Below are positions 1 to 10,745 of a stretch of 64,000 nucleotides of DNA, piece after piece. Every line of letters begins with the position of its first letter. The first letter of the stretch is position 1. The stretch comes from Brachionus manjavacas (Eukaryota > Rotifera > Eurotatoria > Ploima > Brachionidae). The stretch covers positions 372,001 through 436,000 of the forward strand of contig JAHQIY010000034.1 of the NCBI GenBank assembly GCA_019054805.1, written 5' to 3'. The notes under the pieces were generated by a model that saw only the letters and a program-made list of their open reading frames with translations, searched no databases and was not told the DNA's origin. A program made the translations under genes and the position numbers.

Positions 1-330
1 TGAATTTTACCAACAGGATCAATTATAGTCTTAACACCAAGATGGTTAATAGAAGATATGAGTTGAGAAGACATAGACAGAACCTTACACGAGAGCTAGT
101 TAGGAGTTGTCTTCCTAGATTTAACTTTTTTATTAACAGGGTTGTCAATGAGTGGAATAAACTACCGGAAGAAATTATCAACTCAAGGAATACAAACAGT
201 TTCAAAGCAAATCTTGATGCTTGGATGGCGAAACGAGTTGAAGCGACTGCTATAGCTCATTAGAGCTCTGCTTGGTTGACTCCAAGCTGCAGTTTACACT
301 TCTACTACTACTACTACTATTAATAACTTT
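1..330 (+). mobile_element. 3' end of a non-LTR (LINE) retrotransposon, 5' part outside window
   Basis: An open frame runs from base 3 to the stop at about 263. It encodes the last ~86 residues of a LINE ORF2, with the conserved C-terminal block FFINRVVNEWNKLPEEI followed by NSFKANLD, which sits downstream of the reverse transcriptase in jockey/CR1-like elements. After the stop comes a short 3' UTR and a (CTA)n tract at about 303-320, a typical simple-repeat tail. No RT catalytic motif lies within the window. Three further LINE remnants here carry the same block, one of them in reverse orientation. Confidence 0.8.
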
Positions 331-1360
331 ATTTGGTGGCTTGGAGATATAATACTTAAGTTTGTTTATAAGCAAATGCTAGAAAAAAAATTTGGTGTGA
401 TTCGTGGTTCTTGGTTGATGTGCAAGTGTTTATGGAAAAATACTACTGTTTTGATCTATACTAAAAGATTGTAAACTTCACAACTTCTTTTGTTCAAATG
501 GCTAATAATTAGCTAGTTAGCCTAAAACAAAATCTATTTCCTTTTTTTAATAATAAAACAAAATTGCAACTCAGAGCAGCGGACGATAGAAAAAAAAATT
601 TAATTAATTTAAAAATTTATTTATGTAATAGTAGAAGCATAAATTTAAAATAATATAAATATTAAAATTGATTCAAGCTTTTAGCAAGCAAATTTTAAGA
701 CATTTACTTCCTCTTCATATGACGCAGCCTCCGATCATTAGAATCAAAAAAATGTCCTTCGTGCCAAACTAATAGTGCATGAGAGTGTGATACATAAAAT
801 GCTAGAATTAAACATGAACGGACTAAGATTAAAGTATTTACAAGTTAATTAGATTTGGAGACATTTTAACGAAACAAAAAATAATTTTTAATTCAAATAT
901 AATTTTTTATGCATAAATTTTTATATCCGAGACTTAAACTTTTATACTTTAACAATTAAAATTTTAAACTTAACTTAAATTTTTTTATTTATGCATAAAA
1001 CGCTTTTTTCCTTTCACGAACAGCAAAAGGATTTTGATTTTTTCTGGACTCAGCTAATTTATTTTTGTAATGTATTAAAAATTAATACCAGTGTAATCAA
1101 TTAAATTTGTATGAATGCTGATTAAGTAATCGCAAATATAAGTTGGTTTTACCTTGAATAAAATGTAACCTTTTTTTTAAACTTACTTACAAATAAAAGA
1201 AAGTTCGGTCAACAAAGTGTTTCTTCGTTAATGTTTAGAATATACATTATTTTTTCTTATTATTTATTTATCTGTGGTCCTTCAGATTTAAAAAAAAGTA
1301 ATAATAAAATAAAAGCAAAGTAAGTTAATTTATAAAAAAAATTAAGATTTATTTTTTTTT
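331..1360. other. AT-rich non-coding stretch with one inverted-repeat copy
   Basis: I see no gene here. The notable piece is about 697-783, which contains CATATGACGCAGCCTCC. It recurs in reverse orientation at about 8513-8600, so it is one copy of a dispersed repeat or one end of a decayed element. The rest is A/T homopolymer-rich sequence. Confidence 0.5.
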
Positions 1361-1363
1361 ATT

Positions 1364-1418
1364 ATAATTTATTCTGAAGGAGCTCTAGAGCGGTACAGAA
1401 AACAAATAAATAAATGTC
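1364..1418. repeat. Short palindrome-cored repeat module, copy 1
   Basis: About 55 bp starting TTTATAATTTATTCTGAAGG, with the palindrome GCTCTAGAGC in the middle and ending in AAATAAATAAAT. It is nearly repeated at about 2911-2966. T-rich left and A-rich right flanks make the whole module roughly self-complementary. Related modules lie near 27010 and 41050. Confidence 0.6.
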
Positions 1419-1451
1419 CTTTTAAAATAACATAACCAAAAAATCTTTATT

Positions 1452-1685
1452 TTGCTAAATGGTAAAACAAGTGTCTTGCACACCAAAATGGCAGATCATG
1501 GGTCTGCTAAAGTGAAGATAAAAAGCAAAATGATGTCTGATCGAAGCCATTCTGGTAGACTTCAGAAGCCAACTTTTAGGGATGAAAATTACATTTCTAG
1601 AGAGATTAGAAAAGACCCTACATCTAGCTATCAAATTGTAAAAATTAATGGGATTTTTTTTTTAGGCTTAATGTTCTTGGATTGA
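1452..1685 (+). pseudogene. Tc1-like transposase fragment (DNA-binding region)
   Basis: The frame contains SGRLQKPTFRDENYISREIRKD, which resembles the linker between the two helix-turn-helix halves of Tc1-family transposases (usual pattern GRP-K-T-RD---I-R-V--DP). Only about 40 residues look like this. No DDE catalytic domain follows, and the C-terminal end drifts into low-complexity sequence. I read it as a relic. A chance resemblance cannot be excluded because the segment is short. Confidence 0.4.
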
Positions 1686-1689
1686 TGAC

Positions 1690-2910
1690 TAATAAAAATT
1701 TTAAAAAAAACCGCTTTTTTTATTTCCTTTTATTTACATTATTATAAAAAATTAATTTAGGGTTAGATTTCGAGGCACGTTTGAATGGTTCAAGACCCTC
1801 GTTTTAACCCTCATGAAATCTTAAATTTGAAAAAAATTGAAATCTTGAATTTGAATTTTTTTAATTAGAGCTTAGAATTAAAAAAATTGTGATTTAATAC
1901 CTGTAAATTTACATGAAAAAGTTAATTTGTCTATTTGCGCATCAATAAAATTACTTCATCTGGAATTGATTTAGTTTATAATGGTAATGATATTTTTTTA
2001 ACTTATGACAATCTTTTGCATCTATTGTTGCTATTGTTAGTATTGTTATTTTATGGATAAAGAAGTGTGTTTGCATTTAATAACCCGTTTATTCAAAAAT
2101 AAAATTAATTTTGCTGGATTTTATGTTTTTAAAAATTTTTGTTTTATTCTCTTATTAAATAAAAAAATTTAGCAAAATAAAATCTATGACCAAACTTAAA
2201 AATTTCAAAATTTTCAATAGTGTTAAGGATATTTTAAATGCGTAACTTCATCATTTGCAAAGTCAATTTAGAGCTACAAAAATTCAGAAATTATAACGCA
2301 TTTAAAAAAATTTGAATACATCGCTAAAAAATTTAGATTATTTTTCAGGTTTCGTTATACCTGTCTCTAAAGCAGCATTCTATGCGGCACTTTTGTAAAC
2401 CTGATATTTTTTGTCATGACCCAAAAAGACAAAATATTAAAAACAATAAAATCTAATTTTGATTATTGAATTGATTGATTTAAAAATTTAAAAAGACAAC
2501 TATTTTTTAAAATTTTAATTTCAAATTTCCTATTTGTTTTTAATAATTAATAAATAAATAAGGCGTGTATTTAGCCTTCTGACAAAAATAAATTATTCGC
2601 TAACAAATTTTTTCTGACTAAATTAATTAATGTACTAACAATTAATTAATTAATTTTTAAATGACAAATAAAATAAATAATTGACAAAGAAAATAAATTT
2701 CTTATGACTATTTTAATAATTAAAATACAAAATAATTAAACTTTTGAAAATTAAATTGCCAATTAATTTTCAAAATATGTCATTTATCATTTATGTCTCT
2801 AAAATCCTTGCTTAATCATCATTCAATATAAGTCTTTTAAACTTTCTTTGCATTTATTTTGCTTAATAACTCCATATTAATTTTTTTTTATAAATTTTCT
2901 TTTTTTTCTT
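1690..2910. other. Non-coding AT-rich stretch
   Basis: No supportable gene. A higher-GC patch at about 2346-2405 reads CAGGTTTCGTTATACCTG (a short imperfect palindrome) and continues for some 40 bp. The remainder is poly-A/T with repeated ATTAATTAATT and TGACAAA runs. Confidence 0.45.
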
Positions 2911-2968
2911 TTTATAATTTATTCTGAAGGAGCTCTAGCTCAGTACAGAAAACAAATAAATAAATAAA
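2911..2968. repeat. Short palindrome-cored repeat module, copy 2
   Basis: Near-identical to the module at 1364-1418. The core differs only at GAGCTCTAGCTC, and the same ACAGAAAACAAATAAATAAA right flank follows. The two copies are direct repeats 1.55 kb apart. Confidence 0.6.
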
Positions 2969-2969
2969 A

Positions 2970-3560
2970 AATCCTTAATCATTTATAATTTCAAAAAACT
3001 TCTAGTACTGATTCTTTAGTGCCAGACTCTCACTAGAATAATCACCAAGACGACTCAATTAATGACGTGGATGACGAGTCAGATGTTGTTGTACCTTTAA
3101 AAAGCAAGGTAAGGGTATTGAGTTTGTTCAAGAAACTACTGAACAAAATTTCTTGTCTGACTTTAATACAGAAAAAAACGCAATCAAGTATAGAGACCAA
3201 TGTTAATGATGATTTTCTAGATGCTAAAAAAAGCAACCACGAACAAGTAACGATCCCAATTCAATCCGATGGTAGCTCAAGAGCCGCCGAAAAAAAAATC
3301 TGTTAGACCATGAAAAAAAAATAGCTTAATTTTTTATTTTTTACTAAAATTTTCTTTTTGTCACCAAAAATTATATTTTGGTATTATTTTTTGAATTGTT
3401 TTGTCGTTCTAAATTTTTTTTTGTCATTGAAAATAACTTTAACCATTTTTTTATTAATAAATTTGTCAGTAAAAAAAAGTTATTTGGTCACCCGAAAAAT
3501 ATTTTTTGTTGTCAGTAAGAAAAAACAAAAGCCAATAGATAATTATTCAGTTATCAAAAA
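2970..3560. other. Non-coding stretch with a short unexplained open frame
   Basis: A plus-strand frame at 3067-3306 (starting MDDESDVVVPLKSK) has better-than-random composition. A second frame across the same bases reads EFVQETTEQNFLSDF. This could be a frameshifted transposase scrap, but I recognise no family. Bases 3340-3530 are T-rich with repeated TTTGTCA motifs and appear non-coding. Confidence 0.25.
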
Positions 3561-3561
3561 A

Positions 3562-4044
3562 TCAAGCACCTACTTCTTCACTCAGTGTTTTTATATTCTT
3601 GACGTGCTCAGTAATTTTTATTTCAGATTGGCGGTTTTTTTCCTGACAAATCTGAGATTCACGTGATGAATTTTCCATGGTGTCTTTTAAATTCTGTTGT
3701 CTCTTAAGAAATAATTCATTTTCTTTGTCCAACAAGTGAATCCTAAAAATGCCAAATGTTAAGGTACTGTTTAGAATTTCTTAAAAAGCTCACTGATCCT
3801 GAAGCCTTTCAATGGTCACTGATTGTCTCCTAAATCTGTAGGCCAAGTCAAGCGAAAATTTTATCAATTTATTGATATCAATTGCGTTCAATGAACCGAC
3901 AGATTCGTATCCCAAATCATCCATTTCTGAATTCAGAGATTTGAATGATTTCATGTCGATTTCACTTTCACTGCCATTCAATATTGAGCCATTTGCTGAG
4001 ATGGAGTTAATTGATGACAACTCACTGATAATATTTTGACTCAT
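3562..4044 (-). CDS. Small coiled-coil protein, unrecognised, two exons
   Basis: Exon 1 is 4044-3794 and exon 2 is 3742-3562; the frame is continuous across a GT-AG intron (GTGAGC donor, TTTTTAG acceptor). The 143-residue product begins with a Ser/Asn/Glu-rich region of about 55 residues. Then a basic helix (around residues 58-80, LDLAYRFRRQSVTIERLQ) runs into heptad-like charged sequence rich in Lys, Glu and Gln to the end. No membrane segment or signal peptide is visible. The last codons contain GAAGAA|GTAGGT, which could be another splice donor, so further exons are possible, but I could not find a convincing one downstream. A centrosomal or ciliary coiled-coil protein is one guess. I assign no family. 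Confidence 0.5.
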
Positions 4045-5285
4045 TACCAGTTTCGAAATTTTATTGTCTAAAAATTTCCGGAAATTTAGTGAAACTTGAG
4101 GTCATTTTGTTGAAATAAAAAATTAGTAATTAATTCCATGGTTACTGAAATTTTCTAATTTTTTTCTCTTATTCACAACACAAATTTAGACTTATGAACG
4201 GACTTGAAAGGAAAAATACAGAAACACAAGCTTCCGTTTTAAAGCCCTCTAAACTAATGCTAAAATTAAAAATTTAGAATAAAAATAAGTTAAAAACTCT
4301 ATTTTATTTACAAATTGTTTGTCTATTTTTTCTAAATTTAAAATATAATTTTTTTAACCCAATTAATCTAGAAATTGTAGTTCATTATTTATCCTCTATT
4401 TAATTTTTCAGTATGATCTTTAACCATGATATTTAATTTGTTAATTTATTAGCATTTAAAAGTCTACAATAATTGCTTCATAATTTTATGCAAAAAAAGG
4501 CTGAATTAAAAGTGCAAATAGAAGGTAAATTGCATTTGAATTTTTTTTAGAAAATTATATAATTTTTGCCAAATTTTTAGTTATTTATAAATTTTTCTAC
4601 TTTAAAGGTAAAACTAATCTAAACATAACTATTTTATTTTTATACAAATTTTTCTTTTAAAATAAAACAGGAGATGAATTTATAAAAATAAATAAATTAT
4701 ATGTTGCTAAATGATTTATCTAAGAGAAACAGAATTTAAAAAATAATTAGTAAACGGAAACTAATTTGTTTTAATTTGTCAAGTAATTAGACTTTTTAAA
4801 GAGCCAATTTCCTGTCCAAATTTTGAAAAAAAATACTTGAATTTTGAACTTTATCTTTTAGACTCTAGATATTTAATTAATTTTCTTTTTATTTTAAAAA
4901 TTAATTTTTTCAAAAATCTAAAAAAAAATTTAATAATTTTCTAAAATAATCTTTCTAAGAGTTGTAATGCAAGAGTTTACAGTAGTTGGAATTAATTTTC
5001 AAAAAATAAATTTTTATAATTTAAAAAAAATTTATAAATTTTGAGAAATTTTTAATCAATAAGTAAACTTTAGAAACTGCATTCAAGAGCAGTACTTTTT
5101 AATTTCATCATCATTAAAAGGTCCCCTCGCGGCGAGCTTAAAAAGTGCTGACCAAACACTCTAATGAATTCGAGACTTTTACAAGTATCATTAAAATTAA
5201 ACCCTTTAGTCTCAAGAGATTCTTTAAAAAAAAATTAAGCCCCAATTTAAAATAGAAAAGAGATTAATTTTGGAGAAAAAATTTA
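4045..5285. other. Non-coding AT-rich stretch with one GC-rich palindromic island
   Basis: No gene seen. At about 5118-5140 a GC-rich island contains CTCGCGGCGAG (stem CTCG/CGAG). It stands out against a surrounding background that is almost entirely A and T. Confidence 0.4.
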
Positions 5286-5291
5286 TTAGCT

Positions 5292-6038
5292 TTATTTAAT
5301 TATTTTTGCTTTATCAATTGCCTTATAACTGCCTTTTTTATATGCATATGAAAGCGACGACATTAAGGTAGTTAAGCCAGTTGCCAATTGTAAAGCAACT
5401 AAATAGTATGAGTCTTCATATAAAAATACTTGAGAAGGAAGAGTTGCTGCTATTAAGCTAATTTGAAAAAACGTGTTCACTTTACTGATCATGTCGGCTT
5501 CAACTTTGACTCGAGATTGCTTTAAATTGAGGAATTTCCTCAAAGTAACTGGCCTCTGGGTAAGTTTAAATCGAACATAGACCGAGTACATAATGAGAGA
5601 TAAATCACGAGCCAGAATGAGGCCGGCCAAAGGAATCGGCATCATTGAGTTTAACATAAGTGTTACTGTGAGACTGCCGATCAAGAGTTTGTCCGCTAAC
5701 GGGTCCATAATACTGCCCAGATATGATTTTTGGTTCCTAAAGTTTCTCGCTACAAATCCATCCACAAAATCGGTCACACCAGCCACAACAAAAAGCGAAC
5801 AAGCCAGCTCATGTTGACCAGTAAATATAAAATAATTAATAAATGGAACACTGGCGATTCGTGAAAGGGTCAACGCATTGGGTACAGTTAAAATGACGTT
5901 TTCTGGATCAGATTGCTTCTGGCTCGATGTATTCACAGAACGCGAAATTTTTAGCCAGCTTTTATTCAAACGAATTACAGGATGCTTAAATGATGTTAAT
6001 AAATGCTTGTTAAAAGTTAAATTAGTGAGAATTTTCAT
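5292..6038 (-). CDS. CRLS1: Cardiolipin synthase (CDP-alcohol phosphatidyltransferase)
   Basis: A single-exon 248-residue protein. It joins CDP-diacylglycerol to phosphatidylglycerol to make cardiolipin in the inner mitochondrial membrane. The family signature D-x2-DG-x2-AR-x8-G-x3-D-x3-D is complete: D90, D93-G94, A97-R98, G108, D112 and D116, within DFVDGFVARNF and GSIMDPLADK. The first ~45 residues are basic, Ser/Thr-rich and poor in acids, as expected for a mitochondrial targeting sequence. Hydrophobic stretches follow around 62-72, 77-89, 117-145 and 200-230. Human CRLS1 is about 50 residues longer, mostly in the presequence. The NALTLSRI segment at about 54-61 matches eukaryotic CRLS1. 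PGS1-type enzymes are excluded because they use the phospholipase D fold. Confidence 0.93.
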   Translation of the reverse strand: MKILTNLTFNKHLLTSFKHPVIRLNKSWLKISRSVNTSSQKQSDPENVILTVPNALTLSRIASVPFINYFIFTGQHELACSLFVVAGVTDFVDGFVARNFRNQKSYLGSIMDPLADKLLIGSLTVTLMLNSMMPIPLAGLILARDLSLIMYSVYVRFKLTQRPVTLRKFLNLKQSRVKVEADMISKVNTFFQISLIAATLPSQVFLYEDSYYLVALQLATGLTTLMSSLSYAYKKGSYKAIDKAKIIK

Positions 6039-6426
6039 CTTTTTGTTGGATTGAAAACTTTTGAAATTTTTGCAAAAATATAATTTTATTCATATATTAT
6101 TATTTTTTAAATTCATAATTAAGTATTATTAAAAACACTTTTTTTTTTGGCATCAAGTAGAAAGATGTTTGTTTTTTTTTGGAGTTTTAAATTTTTCAGA
6201 AAAAATTGAAAAAAATAAAGCCATTAAAAAGTGAGATCTGTGATCAAATATCTAATGACTACAAATTATTTTAGTATCTAATTTATTTTAATCTATATCT
6301 AATAATAATAAAAAAAAATATCTAAGAAAATAATATTTGTAACAAATAAAAAATAAAATATCACACTCAAGTAAAAAAAAAATAATAAAAATGTGAGAAA
6401 AAAATTAAACGGCTCTATTAAAGAGC

Positions 6427-6651
6427 TTAATTTATTTGTTTATTTGTTTTTCGAAATTTTTCTTCGTTTGCTTGGATTCTCAACGGTTTGTATATTAACT
6501 TCATTGTGATTTTTAGGTGGTCTTCTTGATAAGAAGCATAGCGTTGAAACTCATCGTAAACTTTTGATTTGCCCCGCTTAGGTTTTAGATCGGTTTTAGA
6601 ATATTTTGTAATGTTTTTTAGTGTGACAAATTTATATAAAAAATCGATCAT
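6427..6651 (-). CDS. Small basic protein, unrecognised
   Basis: A 74-residue ATG-initiated frame on the same strand as the next gene (cardiolipin synthase, which starts 390 bp downstream). It is rich in Lys, Tyr and Arg, has no signal peptide, and its central part (KPKRGKSKVYDEFQRYASYQ) has ordinary protein composition unlike the surrounding AT-rich junk. Length and basicity would suit a small mitochondrial ribosomal or assembly protein, but I recognise no family. It may be a real single-exon gene or the last exon of one. Confidence 0.4.
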   Translation of the reverse strand: MIDFLYKFVTLKNITKYSKTDLKPKRGKSKVYDEFQRYASYQEDHLKITMKLIYKPLRIQANEEKFRKTNKQIN

Positions 6652-7485
6652 ATTAATTGATTAATTTATCAAAATTACATATGTTGATTTGATACTCAAT
6701 GTATTAAATTAGATACTTATCAATTAGTTTAGATTTTGATTAAATAAATTAGGTGCAATCAAAAATAAAATAGATATAATCAAAATTAGGTACTAAATAA
6801 TTATTATTATATACTGAATTAAATAGTAGCCAATATCTAATATGCTATATTTTAGATAATTCCATGTTCTTTATCTTTTTTCATGCTTTTTAAGTAGAAC
6901 AATATTTTAACCTTAATATTTTCTTTTTAATTAGTTTTACAAATTCTAAATTTTCTTATTATTTATCTTTTTAAACATTTAAAATTAAATCCTTTTTAAA
7001 GTCTAATCATTGTCAGTTGAAAAATTTGTCTTGATAATAATAACAATCGTAAACTACGTATTCCGTTTTCTGGAATTACAATGGTGTTCCGGATTTAGTA
7101 ATTTACGTAAAAAATAGTAAATTTTCCAGATTTTACTTAAAATTATGTAAAAAAAATGTCCAAAAAATTGAAATAATTTGGCACTTTTTAAAAAAAATTA
7201 ATTTTTTTATCCTTGGATATTTTTTTTCAAAATCTTAATATTTAAAACCCAAATGTGTGAAAAAAAGTAAAATTTTCATGCATATAATTACGATAACTAA
7301 CTTTAATATTTGAATGAAATACTTTTGTAATTTACTTAATCCATTTTTTTAGATAGCATAATATATATTAATTTTTTTACAACTTAAAAATAAATTTTAA
7401 TTAAAAAAATTAAGAAATGAAAAAAACATTCAATTTCGTTGAAATTCATTCATTCAAGTTTTTTTTACAAGGAATGTTGTTTGTA
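6652..7485. other. Non-coding AT-rich stretch
   Basis: Nothing recognisable. Bases 6700-6860 contain loosely repeated AAATTAGGTACTAA/TAGATAT units, similar to bases 6230-6340 on the other side of the small ORF. Confidence 0.4.
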
Positions 7486-7782
7486 CAGTATGTCACAAAA
7501 GTCAGAATCAACTTTAAAAAAATTGTTTTTATGCAATTAAAAAAATCGTCAACTATGAATTTTTTTCAAATAATATCTTTTTTAAAGTAAGACTACCTAA
7601 AAATCTGACAAAATAGAGAAAAAATGGGTATACAAAAACTGATCAACAGAGATGGCAAATTGCATGATTTTTGAAAAAATCAGATAAAGACTGAAAGAGA
7701 AATAGCCGAGTTAACGAAATAATGAACAAAAAAACAATCAAATAGAAAAAAAAGTTTGAATCTAACTTTTTGTGACATACTA
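7486..7782. mobile_element. Tc1/mariner-type MITE with TA target duplication
   Basis: The left end reads TA|CAGTATGTCACAAAAGTCAG and the right end ends GACATACTA|TA. The inverted repeats match over about 30 bp (AGTATGTCACAAAA then TCAAACTT-like sequence). The 297 bp interior has no transposase. CAGT-start TIRs flanked by TA are the hallmark of Tc1/mariner elements. A diverged reverse-orientation relative of the interior lies at about 22340-22460 (shared GCAATTTGCCATCT and TATTTCTCTTTCAGTCTTTA). Confidence 0.75.
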
Positions 7783-8939
7783 TACAGAATTATTCATTAA
7801 ATCATTTAATCAATCAATCAAAAAAAAATTTTAAAATTAATTTTTTAATAAACAAAATAAATAAATCAATTAAATAATCAATACTAACTTCTTTTTCTTT
7901 TATTTTATTTATTCTGGCAGCGAAGCAACAGGTAAAACATTGTTATGTAAAAAAAACTTACCATAATGTACGTAAATTTTGGTAAAATGTAATCAATTTA
8001 ATGGTAAAAAAATAGTAAAAAATGGTTAATTAAAATTTTTGATTAAATTAAAAAAAAATATTTTATTTAGATTTTTTACGTTTAAAAAAAATATCACAAA
8101 TAGTTTTAATGCTGGTTAATTGTTTGACCAAACTCCTTGATTTTCTATTACTTAAATTATTATCAAGATTTTAATTTAAATTAATTATAATTTTTATTTT
8201 TATTTTCAATTTTAACTTTTTTTTAAATTTTAATGTAATTTTGACATTTTACCATTTCTTACCATTAAATTGATTACATTTAAGCAAAATTTGCGTAAAT
8301 TTTTTTTTCATAATTTTGAAAATATTTTTTTTTCATTTTTTCAAAAGATTTTACCCTTAAATTTTTCATGTAAATTTACAGGCTTTTTTCTTATTTTTTT
8401 ATCTTTATTAATTGAATAATTAGATGGATAAAAAAAGTCAGTTGTACCAAAACTATTAGTGGATGCTCATATTTCACAATTTTTCAGATACGGTCAATAT
8501 GAAAGTTTTGTCAGATGAGCACTATTAGAATGGCACAAAGTACAATTATTTTGATTTTGATGATAGGAGGCTGCGTCATATGAAGAGAAATAAAAAGTCT
8601 TAAGGCTTATTTGGTTGCTTAGTTCTTGAATTAAGACCCAGTCAAATTTTCGCCTCATTTTAATTTATTAAAATTTTTTTAAATTAATATTTTTTCCTCT
8701 TTTTCATGTTTTTTTCTACCTCATCCGTAAAAATACTTTCACACGAGTGACAATTGTCAAATGGATATTAATTTTGTAACAAAACATATTCTTTAATTAA
8801 AAAGTCAAATTTATAAAATAAAATTTTTTTTTATTTGCTAAGAAATTTAAAAAAAGTAAAAAAAAAATGTATTCAAATGTATTTTAGACTGTTTTGAGTT
8901 AAACTTTTAGATTAATTTCTTGATATTTTAACTTAAAAT
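7783..8939. other. Non-coding stretch with a foldback element and an inverted-repeat copy
   Basis: Bases 7970-8030 and 8245-8300 are imperfect inverted repeats of each other (GGTAAAATGTAATCAATTTA against TTAAATTGATTACATT), a foldback element of about 340 bp. Bases 8513-8600 are the reverse-orientation copy of the repeat at 697-783 (GGAGGCTGCGTCATATG). No gene is seen. Confidence 0.55.
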
Positions 8940-10571
8940 TTAATATGAAACTGAAAATGCATTAACTATGCAATAGAATAGATCATTAATGAAGACATAG
9001 CTCGTTCGATGATCAATTTCATCGTTCCAGAAACACTTGGCTCCTATTTTTAAAGGTTCGTCGGTGACATGTCCCATAATTACGCTCACAACAAGCTTGC
9101 TTTTTTGCATGTTCAAAAATTTTATGCCATTGTGGATCAGTTGGCATATCTTAATGGTCTTATTAGCTAACTCTTTGTCATCAAACGGATTGCGAAGACA
9201 CTCATATTGAGTTAAATTCTTGAATACAATGTTTTTAATTCTATTCAAGTTATTTTCTATTAGGTATTCTTTGGGATAAAGTTGACTAGCTGAATTTTCG
9301 AATAAAGATGAATTAATGCTTTCGATTAAAATTTCTTTTTCTTGTTTATTTTTATTTTCCCTAATCAGCTCATTTTGGTCATTCAAAATGCCAATCTCTT
9401 TAAACGCAAGTAAATTGGCTGGAGCTGTTTTAGGGCTGCGACGGCTTTTATTTTCAAAAGTAAACTTTGGTCCACTCAAGTGACCAGATGCAGATTTCAC
9501 TACTAGTGGCTTGTTTGTACAAATTGATATTTCTCTGGCACATTTGTCTACCACGGTCTCTGGTTTGCAGTCATCTGAGGCAAATCTCTTGTTGGGCGAC
9601 TCTTTTTTTAAATAATCGGGCATCTCTTCAAAGTCATCAGTGGGTAAATTTTTCAAATTTAATTGTGGTAGTTTTCTTCTCAGCAACAAACTTGAGCCTT
9701 CAATTTGGACACTTTCTGGACCTACATCACGATTTTTTTCACGTGTGCCAGTAGCTTGATCTTTGGTCTCTATTGGAACATTTTGATCAGTATTTGACTC
9801 GAGGGAATTTTTTTTCTTATCAAGACTAAAATTTAGCTTCTGCTCAGTGTCTGTGATCAAATTTTCCAAATTTTGAGTCAAAATGTAAGTTTTATTTTTG
9901 GGACTTAATCTTGAATCCTTTATTTGGCCAGGAGATGGACATTTTTGGCTTGGAGAGTCCAAATCGTGTCTAGACGTTGCTTCTTGGTGTTCGTCTTGGT
10001 GGTTGTTGGAATCGTGTTCTAGTGGGCTGACGACATCAGAGTGATTGTTTTCGTCATCTAAAGAAATACTGCTGGCAATATATCTGTCTTCTGTATGTTC
10101 TGTATGCTCTTCAGAACGTGTTTTTGGCTCTATTCTTGATTGTAAAAATTTTTTTTTAATCATCATCTTGTAAGCTGAATCATATCTCAGGGATTCTTTG
10201 TATAGCTTTTTGTCCAGTCTTTTCTTGCGCTCCATTTTTTTCTCGTTGTCTTCACAGTTTTTCAATTGAAAATCAATTGGTGTCTGATCTTCACGGCTTG
10301 TTGTCCGTCTTACCTTTGCTATACTAAAGATTGAATTAAATTGTTCATTCCAAATTATCTGAGATGGAAAAATTGAAGAGAGCCTTTTTTTGTCCGACTC
10401 GCACAGGGAAACGCGCGACTCCTTCTCTGGATCACTTGACAAATTGGCATCGATCAAGTCTTCAAGTTCATTTGAGACCTCTAAATTTGAATCTTCGTCA
10501 CTGCTGCTCGACTGATCCGGATTTTCTTCAGATTCGTGGACTAGTGATACAAACTCTTCGTTGTAAAGCAT
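8940..10571 (-). CDS. Tctex1 (dynein light chain) domain protein with long disordered N-terminus
   Basis: A single exon; the frame stays open upstream but the first ATG is at 10571, giving 543 residues (MLYNEEFV...). The first ~420 residues are acidic, Ser/Asn/Lys-rich and low-complexity, with poly-Ser and DEHQEA-type tracts. The last ~110 residues look like a Tctex1/DYNLT fold: helices around YLIENNLNRIKNIV and ANKTIKICQLIHNGIKFL, then strands KLVVSVIMGHV, AKCFWNDEIDH and a final YVFINDLFYCIVNAFSV. The W-N-x-E-x-D and C-terminal N-L-F/hydrophobic pattern is typical of TCTEX1D proteins. Such proteins act in cytoplasmic or axonemal dynein. The long N-terminal extension is unusual. RNPC3 lies 175 bp upstream (stop 10746 to this ATG) on the same strand. 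Confidence 0.7.
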   Translation of the reverse strand: MLYNEEFVSLVHESEENPDQSSSSDEDSNLEVSNELEDLIDANLSSDPEKESRVSLCESDKKRLSSIFPSQIIWNEQFNSIFSIAKVRRTTSREDQTPIDFQLKNCEDNEKKMERKKRLDKKLYKESLRYDSAYKMMIKKKFLQSRIEPKTRSEEHTEHTEDRYIASSISLDDENNHSDVVSPLEHDSNNHQDEHQEATSRHDLDSPSQKCPSPGQIKDSRLSPKNKTYILTQNLENLITDTEQKLNFSLDKKKNSLESNTDQNVPIETKDQATGTREKNRDVGPESVQIEGSSLLLRRKLPQLNLKNLPTDDFEEMPDYLKKESPNKRFASDDCKPETVVDKCAREISICTNKPLVVKSASGHLSGPKFTFENKSRRSPKTAPANLLAFKEIGILNDQNELIRENKNKQEKEILIESINSSLFENSASQLYPKEYLIENNLNRIKNIVFKNLTQYECLRNPFDDKELANKTIKICQLIHNGIKFLNMQKSKLVVSVIMGHVTDEPLKIGAKCFWNDEIDHRTSYVFINDLFYCIVNAFSVSY

Positions 10572-10745
10572 TTTTTGGCAATTTTTTTGTTTTCTCAATT
10601 AGTTTTTTTTTAAATAAGATTTTAATTTAAAAAAAATAAAATTAATAAAAAATATTTTAGAAATCCAAGGAAACTTTTTCGTATACCAGGAATTTAAATT
10701 TTTGAAAAATTTTTTTAATTTATTTACAACAGAAAGCAAAATTAA

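Noticed and set aside
3358-3666. 102-codon open frame on the plus strand
   Set aside because: Almost entirely Phe, Leu, Lys, Ile and Asn from poly-T/A runs, overlapping antisense exon 2 of the coiled-coil gene; chance frame.
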